Translations under genes and position numbers: made by a program | Part shown: one piece after another, positions 47,930-54,734 of the stretch | Numbering within the stretch: the stretch's first letter is position 1 | How the letters are laid out: the number at the start of each line of letters is the position of its first letter | From: Gilvimarinus xylanilyticus | Lineage (GTDB): Bacteria; Pseudomonadota; Gammaproteobacteria; Pseudomonadales; Cellvibrionaceae | DNA: 64,000 nucleotides | NCBI RefSeq assembly: GCF_024195295.1 | Contig: NZ_JAMFTH010000001.1 | Coordinates: forward strand, 1,116,001-1,180,000 | Reading direction: 5' to 3' | The notes under the pieces: model-generated | Told to the model about the DNA's origin: nothing | Seen by the model: the letters and a program-made list of their open reading frames with translations, nothing else | Databases searched by the model: none

Positions 47930-48649
47930 TTAGTTAAATTGCGTTACCTTGCCGATATCGACCGCGCCGACACCCGCCAGATTAAGAATAATTTCGCCAT
48001 TCGTGCCCAAAGTTACGCTGTTCACATTGGCGCTTAACGATGTTTCAAGCTGCTCGGTTTTACCGTCAACATTAGCATTGACCTCAAAACGGTAATCACC
48101 CGGGCCAGCGGGCTCCTCCCCCATAGTCCAGTCCAGCAGCTCGCCATTCACTTCCATATATTGGCCATCCCAGCGGAATACCAGCTCACCGGCTGGCTGC
48201 GATCCTAAAGGCACCTGACCGACTAAAGAACCACCTTCGTTGTAAATACTGATACGCATATCCGAGGTGGACTGCTCAAGATCCACTGAGCCCGCGACGA
48301 TTCCCTCAGGCATTAACATGGTGGAATCAGTGGGAACGGATACAGAAGTCCCCACCAAACTTGAGGCCTGTAACGCCTGATTGGACATAAAGCTACCGCT
48401 AAACGTCTCAAACTGAGTATTCAGTTTTTCCAGTCCCTCAACCGAACTAAATTGCGCCAGCTGGGCAATAAACTCAGTGTTATCTTGCGGGCTTAACGGA
48501 TCCTGGTTATTCATCTGTGTAATCATTAATTCCAGGAAGGCGGACTGGCCCAACTCGTTGCTTTTGGTTTCGGGCTCTTTCTCGCGAATACTTAAATTAC
48601 TGAGAATATTGGCGGCAGCGCTGCCTTCGTTATTTACCTGGGTGGTCAT
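47930..48649 (-). CDS. flgD: Hook-cap (scaffold) protein FlgD
   Basis: Temporary cap needed for hook assembly. The protein is 239 aa. The N-terminal part has GQSAFLELMITQMNNQDPLS and the next block NTEFIAQLAQFSSVEGLEKL, diagnostic for FlgD; the C-terminal part holds the FlgD Ig-like domain (GDYRFEVNANVDGKTEQL). It lies 10 bp after flgC and 35 bp before flgE. Confidence 0.96.
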   Translation of the reverse strand: MTTQVNNEGSAAANILSNLSIREKEPETKSNELGQSAFLELMITQMNNQDPLSPQDNTEFIAQLAQFSSVEGLEKLNTQFETFSGSFMSNQALQASSLVGTSVSVPTDSTMLMPEGIVAGSVDLEQSTSDMRISIYNEGGSLVGQVPLGSQPAGELVFRWDGQYMEVNGELLDWTMGEEPAGPGDYRFEVNANVDGKTEQLETSLSANVNSVTLGTNGEIILNLAGVGAVDIGKVTQFN

Positions 48650-48659
48650 GGCTCGCTCC

Positions 48660-49100
48660 TTACTGGCCCATGGTCAGCACGCGCTGGGCCATTTGTCGGG
48701 CGGCGTTCATCACTTCAACATTCACCTGAAACGAGCGCGATGCCGACATCATGTTGGTCATTTCTTCCACTACGTTGACATTGGGGTAGAACACATAGCC
48801 CTCTTCATCGGCCAGCGGGTGATTGGGCTCGTAACGCTGCTCGTAAGGAGCGTCGCTTTCAACTACCCCCATTACTTGTACCCCGGCACTGGCGCGCTGA
48901 TCGGCGCCATCAATCGCCAGGCCCTCACCCATTGCATCGCGGGCCATGGCCGCAAACACCGGCTGGCGCGAACGATACACCTCTCCGGCATTGGTGGCGG
49001 CAGACTGGGCATTGGCCATGTTGCTTGCGGTAGTGTTTAAGCGCAGGGTCTGAGCGTTCATCCCCGAGCCGGCAACATCAAATATATTGGCGAGTGACAT
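48660..49100 (-). CDS. flgC: Proximal rod protein FlgC
   Basis: Proximal rod component. The protein is 146 aa. SLANIFDVAGSGMNAQTLRL at the N-terminus and VVEEMTNMMSASRSFQVNVE at the C-terminus are typical. It lies 14 bp after flgB. Confidence 0.97.
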   Translation of the reverse strand: MSLANIFDVAGSGMNAQTLRLNTTASNMANAQSAATNAGEVYRSRQPVFAAMARDAMGEGLAIDGADQRASAGVQVMGVVESDAPYEQRYEPNHPLADEEGYVFYPNVNVVEEMTNMMSASRSFQVNVEVMNAARQMAQRVLTMGQ

Positions 49101-49114
49101 TAGCGTTCCCCTTG

Positions 49115-49513
49115 TTACTGACCGGTCAGAGCTTTGCTCAGACCTTTAAACTTTTTGTTTAACATGGTGAAGCTGGCCTGAAAGTCCAGCGCATTTTTCA
49201 TAAATTCGGCGTGCTCTACCTGATCCTCGACGGTGTTGCCGTCAATGGATGGCTGGTGAGGCGTGCGGTACAGAAGTCCGTCGCCCAGCGAGGAATCCCC
49301 TTGGCCCTGAATATGGCGGCTGGAGGTCTTTGCCATGGCGAAGCCACTGTTACCGCTTTGAGCCTGAAGGGCGGCGTTAAAATCAAAATCGCGCGCTTTA
49401 AATCCCGGGGTGTCGCTGTTGGCGAGGTTATTGGCTAAAACCTCGGCGCGGCGCGCCCGCAATGCCAAAGCGGGTTCGTGTATTCCCAGTGCGTCGTTAA
49501 ATGAAATTGCCAT
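49115..49513 (-). CDS. flgB: Proximal rod protein FlgB
   Basis: Proximal rod component, first gene of flgB-C-D-E. The protein is 132 aa. ARRAEVLANNLANSDTPGFK with the following KARDFDF is diagnostic; the C-terminus has MKNALDFQASFTMLNKKFKG. A sigma-54-type promoter lies 42 bp upstream of the ATG. Confidence 0.97.
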   Translation of the reverse strand: MAISFNDALGIHEPALALRARRAEVLANNLANSDTPGFKARDFDFNAALQAQSGNSGFAMAKTSSRHIQGQGDSSLGDGLLYRTPHQPSIDGNTVEDQVEHAEFMKNALDFQASFTMLNKKFKGLSKALTGQ

Positions 49514-49554
49514 TGTCTAACCCGGTTGCCGTTTTAACTCTTGGGTTAGACAAA

Positions 49555-49569
49555 GCACAAGCCGTGCCA
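49555..49569 (-). promoter_or_regulatory. Sigma-54 (RpoN)-type promoter of flgB
   Basis: Minus strand TGGCAC-N5-GTGC; perfect -24 and GG/GC spacing of 10 bp. One mismatch in the -12 element (GTGC for TTGC). Confidence 0.8.
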
Positions 49570-49657
49570 GAGAACCAAAAACCCTATAAACCATTGTTTT
49601 TAATAGCATTAAAAAAGGAAAGAAAAGTTGGCGCAAGCCGTACAGAGAGGCAAAAAC

Positions 49658-49690
49658 AAAAAAGCGGCAAAGCATTTCCGCTTTGCCGCT
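49658..49690 (-). terminator. Intrinsic terminator of cheR
   Basis: AGCGGCAAAGC (49663-49673) and its exact complement (49680-49690) around a 6-nt loop; followed on the minus strand by six T. It separates cheV-cheR from flgB. Confidence 0.92.
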
Positions 49691-49709
49691 GCGCTTTCAA
49701 GGGGATTGA

Positions 49710-50570
49710 TTAGATAGCGCGGTAGTAGATGCCGGGTTCGCAGCGGACCATTTCAAATAAATTAGCCGCCGGCCCCAGGCCTTCGGACGACCCCAGAAAC
49801 AAAGCCCCGCCGGGCTTGAGGGTGCCGTGGATCTTTTGCAGAATTTTAAGCTTTAGCTCGGCATTAAAATAAATCAGCACATTGCGACAAAACACCACAT
49901 CAAACCGCCCCAGTGATGCGTAGGAATCCAACAGGTTTAACGCGCGAAATTCAATACGCTCGCGCAGGTTGGGCTTAACCCGCCAACGCTCTTGACTTAG
50001 AGACTCGAAAAATTGGTCGCGCCGCTCGGGGGATAAGCCGCGTACCACCGACAACCGATCGTATTCGCCCCGCCGGGCTTGTTCGAGCACAATGGAGGAA
50101 AGGTCGGTGGCGATAATATTCACCGGGCGGCTCAACGCTCCCATCGCTCTGCGCTTATACTCCTCAACGGCCATACTCAATGAGTATGGCTCCTGGCCCG
50201 AGGAACAGGCCGCCGACCACACCCGGACGGGACCGTACATGCGGTTTTCCGATGCCATTAGCTCGGGTAACAACCTGTTTTTCAGGTGCTCAAAGGGATA
50301 GGTATCGCGAAACCAGAAGGTTTCATTGGTGGTCATCACGTCTATCACCTGATCGCGCAAACGGCGATTGGTGTTGCGCTTTAAAGCTGTGATCAACTCA
50401 CCGAAACTGCTCAAATTATACTCGTCAAGCAAGCGGCGCACCCGATTGGTGACCAAATACTGCTTATTTTCCCCCAGAGCAATACCACAGGCATCGCGCA
50501 AAAACTCGCGAAAATGATCGAACTCGGCCTGCTCTAGCTGCTGGTCGCGCCCTGTAGAGTGACTACTCAT
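49710..50570 (-). CDS. cheR: Chemoreceptor methyltransferase CheR
   Basis: SAM-dependent methylation of glutamates on chemoreceptors. The protein is 286 aa. N-terminal helical domain with TNRVRRLLDEYNLSSFGELI; DVMTTNETFWFRD and VRVWSAACSSGQEPYSLSMA form the SAM-binding core; DVVFCRNVLIYFN and GGALFLGSSEGL follow. It lies 68 bp after cheV. The pairing cheV-cheR beside flgA is common in Pseudomonas, Vibrio and relatives. Confidence 0.97.
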   Translation of the reverse strand: MSSHSTGRDQQLEQAEFDHFREFLRDACGIALGENKQYLVTNRVRRLLDEYNLSSFGELITALKRNTNRRLRDQVIDVMTTNETFWFRDTYPFEHLKNRLLPELMASENRMYGPVRVWSAACSSGQEPYSLSMAVEEYKRRAMGALSRPVNIIATDLSSIVLEQARRGEYDRLSVVRGLSPERRDQFFESLSQERWRVKPNLRERIEFRALNLLDSYASLGRFDVVFCRNVLIYFNAELKLKILQKIHGTLKPGGALFLGSSEGLGPAANLFEMVRCEPGIYYRAI

Positions 50571-50638
50571 AGATTTCCTCAGCCGGTTGGTCGTCCGGCG
50601 CTTAATACGAGCCCTAACGTCTGCTAATCAACGCTATG

Positions 50639-51592
50639 TTATTCACTTTCGGACAATAAGTCTTCGCCCGTGATAGCCAATACGCGATCGTTAACCCGCG
50701 AAGCCAGTTCGTCAGGGTGGAACTTGGCGAGAAAATCATCGGCGCCGACTTTCTTTACCATGGCCGCATTAAACACGCCACTGAGAGAGGTGTGAAGGAC
50801 AACATACATATCTTTTAACTTGGGATTGGCCCGCACCTCGGCGGTAAAGGTGTAGCCGTCCATTTCGGGCATTTCGATGTCCGAGATAATCATAATCAGC
50901 TCATTAAGTGGATCTTTGCCATCCTCTAACAGCCCTGCCAAATACCCTATCGCCTCGCGGCCATCTTTTTTGATGACGGTGGCGATCCCCATGGACTCGA
51001 CGACCCTTTGAATTTGCTTGCGGGCTATGGTTGAGTCATCGACAATCAGAACGCGCTTTTTAACCACTCGCTCGCTCAAACCATCTTCGACCACCCCTTC
51101 GCTGATAACTTCATTTATCGGTGACACCTCCGCAAGGATTTTTTCCACATCAACGATCTCGACCAACTTGCCGTCAACTTCAGTGACCGCCGTCAGGTAA
51201 TGCTCTTTGCCGGCGCCCTGCGGCGGCGGATGGATATCGCCCCAGTTCATATTGACGATACGATCGACCCCTTTGACCAAAAAACCCTGCGAGGTGCGGT
51301 TGTATTCGGTAATAATCACAAAGCACTCTTCTAGCCCTTCTAAGGGCTTGCGACCAATGGCCTGGTTCATATCCAAAATAGGGATCGTACCGCCGCGAAT
51401 ATGTGCGACGCCGCGCACCACACCGCTGCGACCGGGTATTTCGTTAAGCTTGGGGCATTGCAGGACTTCTTTCACTTTAAAAACGTTAATGCCGTACATC
51501 TGCTGCCCTGACAGTCGGAACAGCAGCAACTCTAAACGGTTTTGCCCCACCAGCTGGGTTCTCTGATTCACACTGTCTAAAACACCGGCCAT
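50639..51592 (-). CDS. cheV: Chemotaxis coupling protein CheV
   Basis: CheW-type adaptor fused to a receiver domain. The protein is 317 aa. CheW domain (about 20-165): LLLFRLSGQQMYGINVFKVK and VVRGVAHIRGGTIPILDM. Receiver (about 180-305): VLIVDDSTIARKQI holds the acidic pocket, IISDIEMPEMDGYTF the phosphorylated aspartate, LHTSLSG the Thr/Ser position and DDFLAKF the conserved lysine. AAGGGG precedes the ATG. It is divergent from flgA. Confidence 0.97.
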   Translation of the reverse strand: MAGVLDSVNQRTQLVGQNRLELLLFRLSGQQMYGINVFKVKEVLQCPKLNEIPGRSGVVRGVAHIRGGTIPILDMNQAIGRKPLEGLEECFVIITEYNRTSQGFLVKGVDRIVNMNWGDIHPPPQGAGKEHYLTAVTEVDGKLVEIVDVEKILAEVSPINEVISEGVVEDGLSERVVKKRVLIVDDSTIARKQIQRVVESMGIATVIKKDGREAIGYLAGLLEDGKDPLNELIMIISDIEMPEMDGYTFTAEVRANPKLKDMYVVLHTSLSGVFNAAMVKKVGADDFLAKFHPDELASRVNDRVLAITGEDLLSESE

Positions 51593-51664
51593 AAAACGCC
51601 CCTTATTGAATGCTGATTGAGCAGTGCTGCTCTGTCATTATTTTATTGGCGATGGTTCTACCAA

Positions 51665-51678
51665 GGCACAATCTTTGC
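51665..51678 (+). promoter_or_regulatory. Sigma-54 (RpoN)-type promoter of flgA
   Basis: AGGCAC-N5-TTGC: GG at 51665-51666 and GC at 51677-51678 are 10 bp apart. It lies 94 bp before the flgA ATG. An inverted repeat GAGCAG-TG-CTGCTC at about 51627-51640 in the same divergent region may be a regulator site. Confidence 0.75.
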
Positions 51679-51771
51679 TAAACACAAACTATTAGCGTGT
51701 TAACGGCTGAAATTTGACGAAGTTTAGCCCAACACACAATTTATCTATCTGCCCTCTTAGGATAGGACACT

Positions 51772-52482
51772 ATGCCGCAAGTTCGTAATTTTTGCGCCGT
51801 TTTATTGTTAAGCGCCGCACTGTGCTGGCCCGCCGCCAACGCGGCTCGGTCAAGCCACGACTTGGGCGAACTAAAGATAAGGGCCGAAGCTTTTTTAAAA
51901 GAGCACTATCAACATCACTCCGAGCGGGTCGAAGTGAAGGTGGGAGCACTCGATCGACGCCTTAAGCTGGCCAGCTGCGAACACCCCGTCAGCTTTACTC
52001 CGCGCGATACCGGTGATCACGGCGGATCAATCAGTCTGGAAGCGAGATGTAAAGGCACATCCCCCTGGAAAATTTATTTGAGCGGTCAGGTGGACATATA
52101 TCGTCAAATTATTGTCGCGCGCAACAGCCTACAGAGAGACACCCGTATCACCCAGGCCGACCTTAAGAGTGAATTGATGTCCAGCTCGGGCCTTCGCGCG
52201 GGCTACTATACCGATGCCCAACGATTGCTGGGCAAGCAGATCAAACGCCCTGTCGAGGCAGGCGAGCCGCTGCGTCCGGGCTTAGTGGAAGAACCGCTGG
52301 CCATCAACCGCGGAGACGTGGTGGTACTGCGCTCGGGCAATGGTGCGATTAGCGTAGCCACCCAGGCCGAAGCCCTGTCCAGCGGCCACGTAGGAGAGCA
52401 GATTCGAGTACGAAATTTAGCCTCTGAACGAGTCATTCGGGCCGAAATTGTCGCCGAAGGCCAGGTAGCGGCTAATTTTTGA
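51772..52482 (+). CDS. flgA: P-ring assembly chaperone FlgA
   Basis: Periplasmic protein needed for FlgI polymerisation. The protein is 236 aa with a signal peptide (hydrophobic stretch to AANAARSS) and the C-terminal SAF/FlgA domain: QIIVARNSLQRDTRITQADL, LLGKQIKRPVEAGEPLRPGL and VVLRSGNGAISVATQAEALS. It starts the plus-strand flgA/flgM/flgN group. Confidence 0.96.
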   Translation: MPQVRNFCAVLLLSAALCWPAANAARSSHDLGELKIRAEAFLKEHYQHHSERVEVKVGALDRRLKLASCEHPVSFTPRDTGDHGGSISLEARCKGTSPWKIYLSGQVDIYRQIIVARNSLQRDTRITQADLKSELMSSSGLRAGYYTDAQRLLGKQIKRPVEAGEPLRPGLVEEPLAINRGDVVVLRSGNGAISVATQAEALSSGHVGEQIRVRNLASERVIRAEIVAEGQVAANF

Positions 52483-52525
52483 CGCTCAAATGCGAAACAG
52501 CGCACAAAAAATTGATCAACAGCCC

Positions 52526-52552
52526 TAAAGTTATAATGACGACCGCCGATAG
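52526..52552 (+). promoter_or_regulatory. Sigma-28 (FliA)-type promoter of flgMN
   Basis: TAAAGTTA (52526-52533), 11 bp, GCCGATAG (52545-52552): one mismatch in each element. It lies 80 bp before the flgM ATG and fits class-III feedback of FlgM on FliA. Confidence 0.9.
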
Positions 52553-52631
52553 CGGATAAGCGAGAGTTGTATTCGCGCTGAAATTTGACATAGGTTCAGG
52601 TCGTTATGACCAAGGCAAGTTGGGAAAGATT

Positions 52632-52949
52632 ATGGCTATAGACACCAGTAACACCGTTAAACCGGGCAATCCATTAACCTCGCGCAGCAATGGTAGCGCG
52701 GCCGCCTCCGGGCGTTCGGATACCACCGCTCGCGGCAAAGAAAGCGCCACTGGCGCAAGCCCCGACAGCGTCGTTTTAAGCGCCGAGGCACAGACAATGC
52801 ACAAGCTTGAAAACGCCATCCAGAGTGCCTCGGATATCGACAGCGAAAAAGTAGATGCCATTAAGCAAGCCATTGCCGAAGGCCGCTTTGAAATTAACGC
52901 CGAGCGATTGGCCGAGGCCATGCTCGCCCAAGACGAGCTGCTCAATTAA
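52632..52949 (+). CDS. flgM: Anti-sigma-28 factor FlgM
   Basis: Binds FliA until the hook is complete, then is exported. The protein is 105 aa. Disordered, Ser/Ala/Gly-rich N-terminus; C-terminal FliA-binding helices contain DSVVLSAEAQTMHKLENAIQ and VDAIKQAIAEGRFEINAERL. The ATG at 52632 is chosen over an in-frame TTG 12 bp upstream. It is followed by flgN after 64 bp. Confidence 0.95.
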   Translation: MAIDTSNTVKPGNPLTSRSNGSAAASGRSDTTARGKESATGASPDSVVLSAEAQTMHKLENAIQSASDIDSEKVDAIKQAIAEGRFEINAERLAEAMLAQDELLN

Positions 52950-53013
52950 TCCGAATCCAGGGGTGCGGCTCCCAACCTGCGCCCTTAGATTCACCACATA
53001 ACGAGGGAGACCT

Positions 53014-53490
53014 ATGTCCGTCAATCCCACTCTTGTCCAGCAAATGTTGGAGCAGGACACCCATGCCGCTACCGAGCTGCTAAAACTGCTTAACCAGGAA
53101 TCTGAGATATTAAAACAACGCGATCACGAGGCGTTGCAAACTCTGGTAACCCAGAAATCAGAACATATATCGCTGCTGGAGGCGCACGCCGCCGAACGCA
53201 ATGCTCTGTTAAAAAGTCTGGACCTCCCGGCCAACAACAACGGTTGGCTGGCTTTTCTGCAAAGTGATCCCCAGCTGGCTTCACTTAAACCCGGGTATGA
53301 CAGCCTCAACGATACCCTTAGCCAGTGTCGCGAACGCAATGAGATAAACGGCAAATTAATCGGCCGCTCGCAACAAACCCTGCGCAAACTGCTGGACCTG
53401 GTCAAAGGTCAATCTCCCAACGCCGACCTGTACACCGCAACGGGCACCACCAGTAAAAGCGGTTTATCTAATACCGTCACCAAAGCCTAG
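53014..53490 (+). CDS. flgN: Flagellar export chaperone FlgN
   Basis: Chaperone for FlgK and FlgL. The protein is 158 aa. Long helices: LEQDTHAATELLKLLNQESE and LKQRDHEALQTLVTQKSEHI; SQCRERNEINGKLIGRSQQT and LRKLLDLVKGQ match the FlgN C-terminal region. The stop TAG is made of the TA target site plus the first base of the MITE-like insertion; without the insertion the frame would read GCC-TAA, so the protein length is unchanged. Confidence 0.93.
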   Translation: MSVNPTLVQQMLEQDTHAATELLKLLNQESEILKQRDHEALQTLVTQKSEHISLLEAHAAERNALLKSLDLPANNNGWLAFLQSDPQLASLKPGYDSLNDTLSQCRERNEINGKLIGRSQQTLRKLLDLVKGQSPNADLYTATGTTSKSGLSNTVTKA

Positions 53491-53801
53491 TGTCCTGTAC
53501 GAGAAGTTCGCGTAATTTCAGAGCGCCGTTGTGGTGCTAGGACAAGGCGCGTGCCGCCGCCAATAGTGGCTCTATTGGCAAGGTGCGCAACACGGTACTA
53601 GCGCCACAACGGCGCTCCCGCAGGGCGCGCCCTACAAGGGCTCTGACTGTGTTGCCTACACGGATGTAGGTAAGGCGCGAGAGCAGGATGCGGTAAGCTT
53701 TGCGCTTCTTGCAAAGGGCTACGGCCATTCGCTGCGAACCGCGCCTTGCCAGAGCCCTTGTAGGGCACGCTGATAATATGCGAACTTCTCGGACAGGACA
53801 C
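53490..53801. mobile_element. MITE-like element, 312 bp, TA target duplication
   Basis: Ends are inverted repeats: the left begins GTGTCCTGTACGAGAAG and the right, read inward, begins GTGTCCTGTCCGAGAAG; at least 22 bp match with one mismatch. TA flanks both ends (53488-53489 and 53802-53803). There is no transposase. Inside are two long palindromes: arms 53521-53540 / 53598-53617 (20 bp, one mismatch) containing GCCAATAG-N5-CTATTGGC, and arms 53629-53645 / 53750-53766 (17 bp, perfect), which contain further small hairpins. TA duplication suggests mobilisation by an IS630/Tc1-mariner type transposase (inference). Confidence 0.85.
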
Positions 53802-53837
53802 TAAACCGTTGTTAGCGAATTGCGGCCCAATCGGCGC

Positions 53838-53866
53838 TTGGCTTTAAGGGGCAAAATTTTTACAAT
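53838..53866 (+). promoter_or_regulatory. Sigma-70 promoter of the tRNA-Arg gene
   Basis: TTGGCT (53838-53843), 17 bp, TACAAT (53861-53866), then a GC-rich discriminator GCCGCGCC. It starts 25 bp before the tRNA, and lies just outside the MITE. Confidence 0.85.
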
Positions 53867-53891
53867 AGCCGCGCCACTAATCTGTGGCATT

Positions 53892-53968
53892 GCCCCGGTA
53901 GCTCAGCTGGATAGAGCAGCCGCCTCCTAAGCGGCAGGTCGGACGTTCAAATCGTCTCCGGGGCGCCA
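53892..53968 (+). tRNA. tRNA-Arg (anticodon CCT)
   Basis: A 77-nt cloverleaf with encoded CCA. Acceptor GCCCCGG/CCGGGGC; D arm GCTC...GAGC; anticodon stem GCCGC/GCGGC with loop CTCCTAA, so anticodon CCT (reads AGG); T arm with TTCAAAT loop. It is 16 bp before rsmE. Confidence 0.97.
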
Positions 53969-53984
53969 TTTCTATAAGGCGCCT

Positions 53985-54701
53985 ATGAATCTAATACTGC
54001 TGTTCCCGCAAGATTTCTCCAATTCCTCTCAGGTTCTCCTGGCCGACCCGCGACGTGTGGAGCATATCACCCGCATTCACAAAGCCGTGGCGGGTGACAG
54101 CCTCAAGGTGGGGCTGGCTAACGGCGACGTGGGGCGAGGCGTTATCACTCAGATTTCCGCTGGCCAGGTGTCCATGCGCGTAGAGCTGGACACTCCTCCG
54201 CCCGAGGCCAGCAACATTCGCGTTATTCTGGGTCTTCCTCGCCCCCCCATGCTAAAGCGTAGCTTGCAGAATCTCGCCGCTTTGGGAGTTAAAGATATTG
54301 TTTTACTGCAAAGCGCGCGGGTGGAAAAAAGTTACTGGCAATCACCGCAGCTCACGGCCGCCAAAATTCAACATGAGCTGGTACTGGGGCTGGAGCAAAG
54401 CTGCGACACCCAGCTACCCCAGGTGCGTTTCGCCAAACGTTTTCGCCCGTTTATGGAGGATGAGCTAAACACCTACGCGGGCACGGATGATAAATTGATC
54501 GCCCACCCCTACAGCCAAACTTCCTGCCCCTATAACCAAAAGGATCCACTGGTGCTGGCCATAGGCCCCGAAGGAGGTTTTTTAGACAAAGAATTGGACA
54601 GTTTCTGCGATCGTGGCTTTGTAGGCGTCACTCTGGGATCTAGAATACTGCGGGTGGAAACGGCGCTCCCCTACTTACTGGGCAGACTGGGGGCTACCTG
54701 A
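53985..54701 (+). CDS. rsmE: 16S rRNA m3U1498 methyltransferase RsmE
   Basis: SPOUT methyltransferase modifying U1498. The protein is 238 aa. Early HITRIHKAVAGDSLKVGLAN is the PUA-like part; VILGLPRPPMLKRSLQNLAA, LAIGPEGGFLDKELDSF and VTLGSRILRVETALPYLLG form the knotted SAM-binding C-terminal region. Confidence 0.96.
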   Translation: MNLILLFPQDFSNSSQVLLADPRRVEHITRIHKAVAGDSLKVGLANGDVGRGVITQISAGQVSMRVELDTPPPEASNIRVILGLPRPPMLKRSLQNLAALGVKDIVLLQSARVEKSYWQSPQLTAAKIQHELVLGLEQSCDTQLPQVRFAKRFRPFMEDELNTYAGTDDKLIAHPYSQTSCPYNQKDPLVLAIGPEGGFLDKELDSFCDRGFVGVTLGSRILRVETALPYLLGRLGAT

Positions 54702-54734
54702 TAGCCGTTACCCACGTATTTTAACGGGTGGCAC

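Noticed and set aside
53537-53801. Open frames of 63 and 67 codons on the minus strand inside the MITE-like element
   Set aside because: They lie in palindromes and show no protein-like pattern; a GC-rich repeat stays open by chance.
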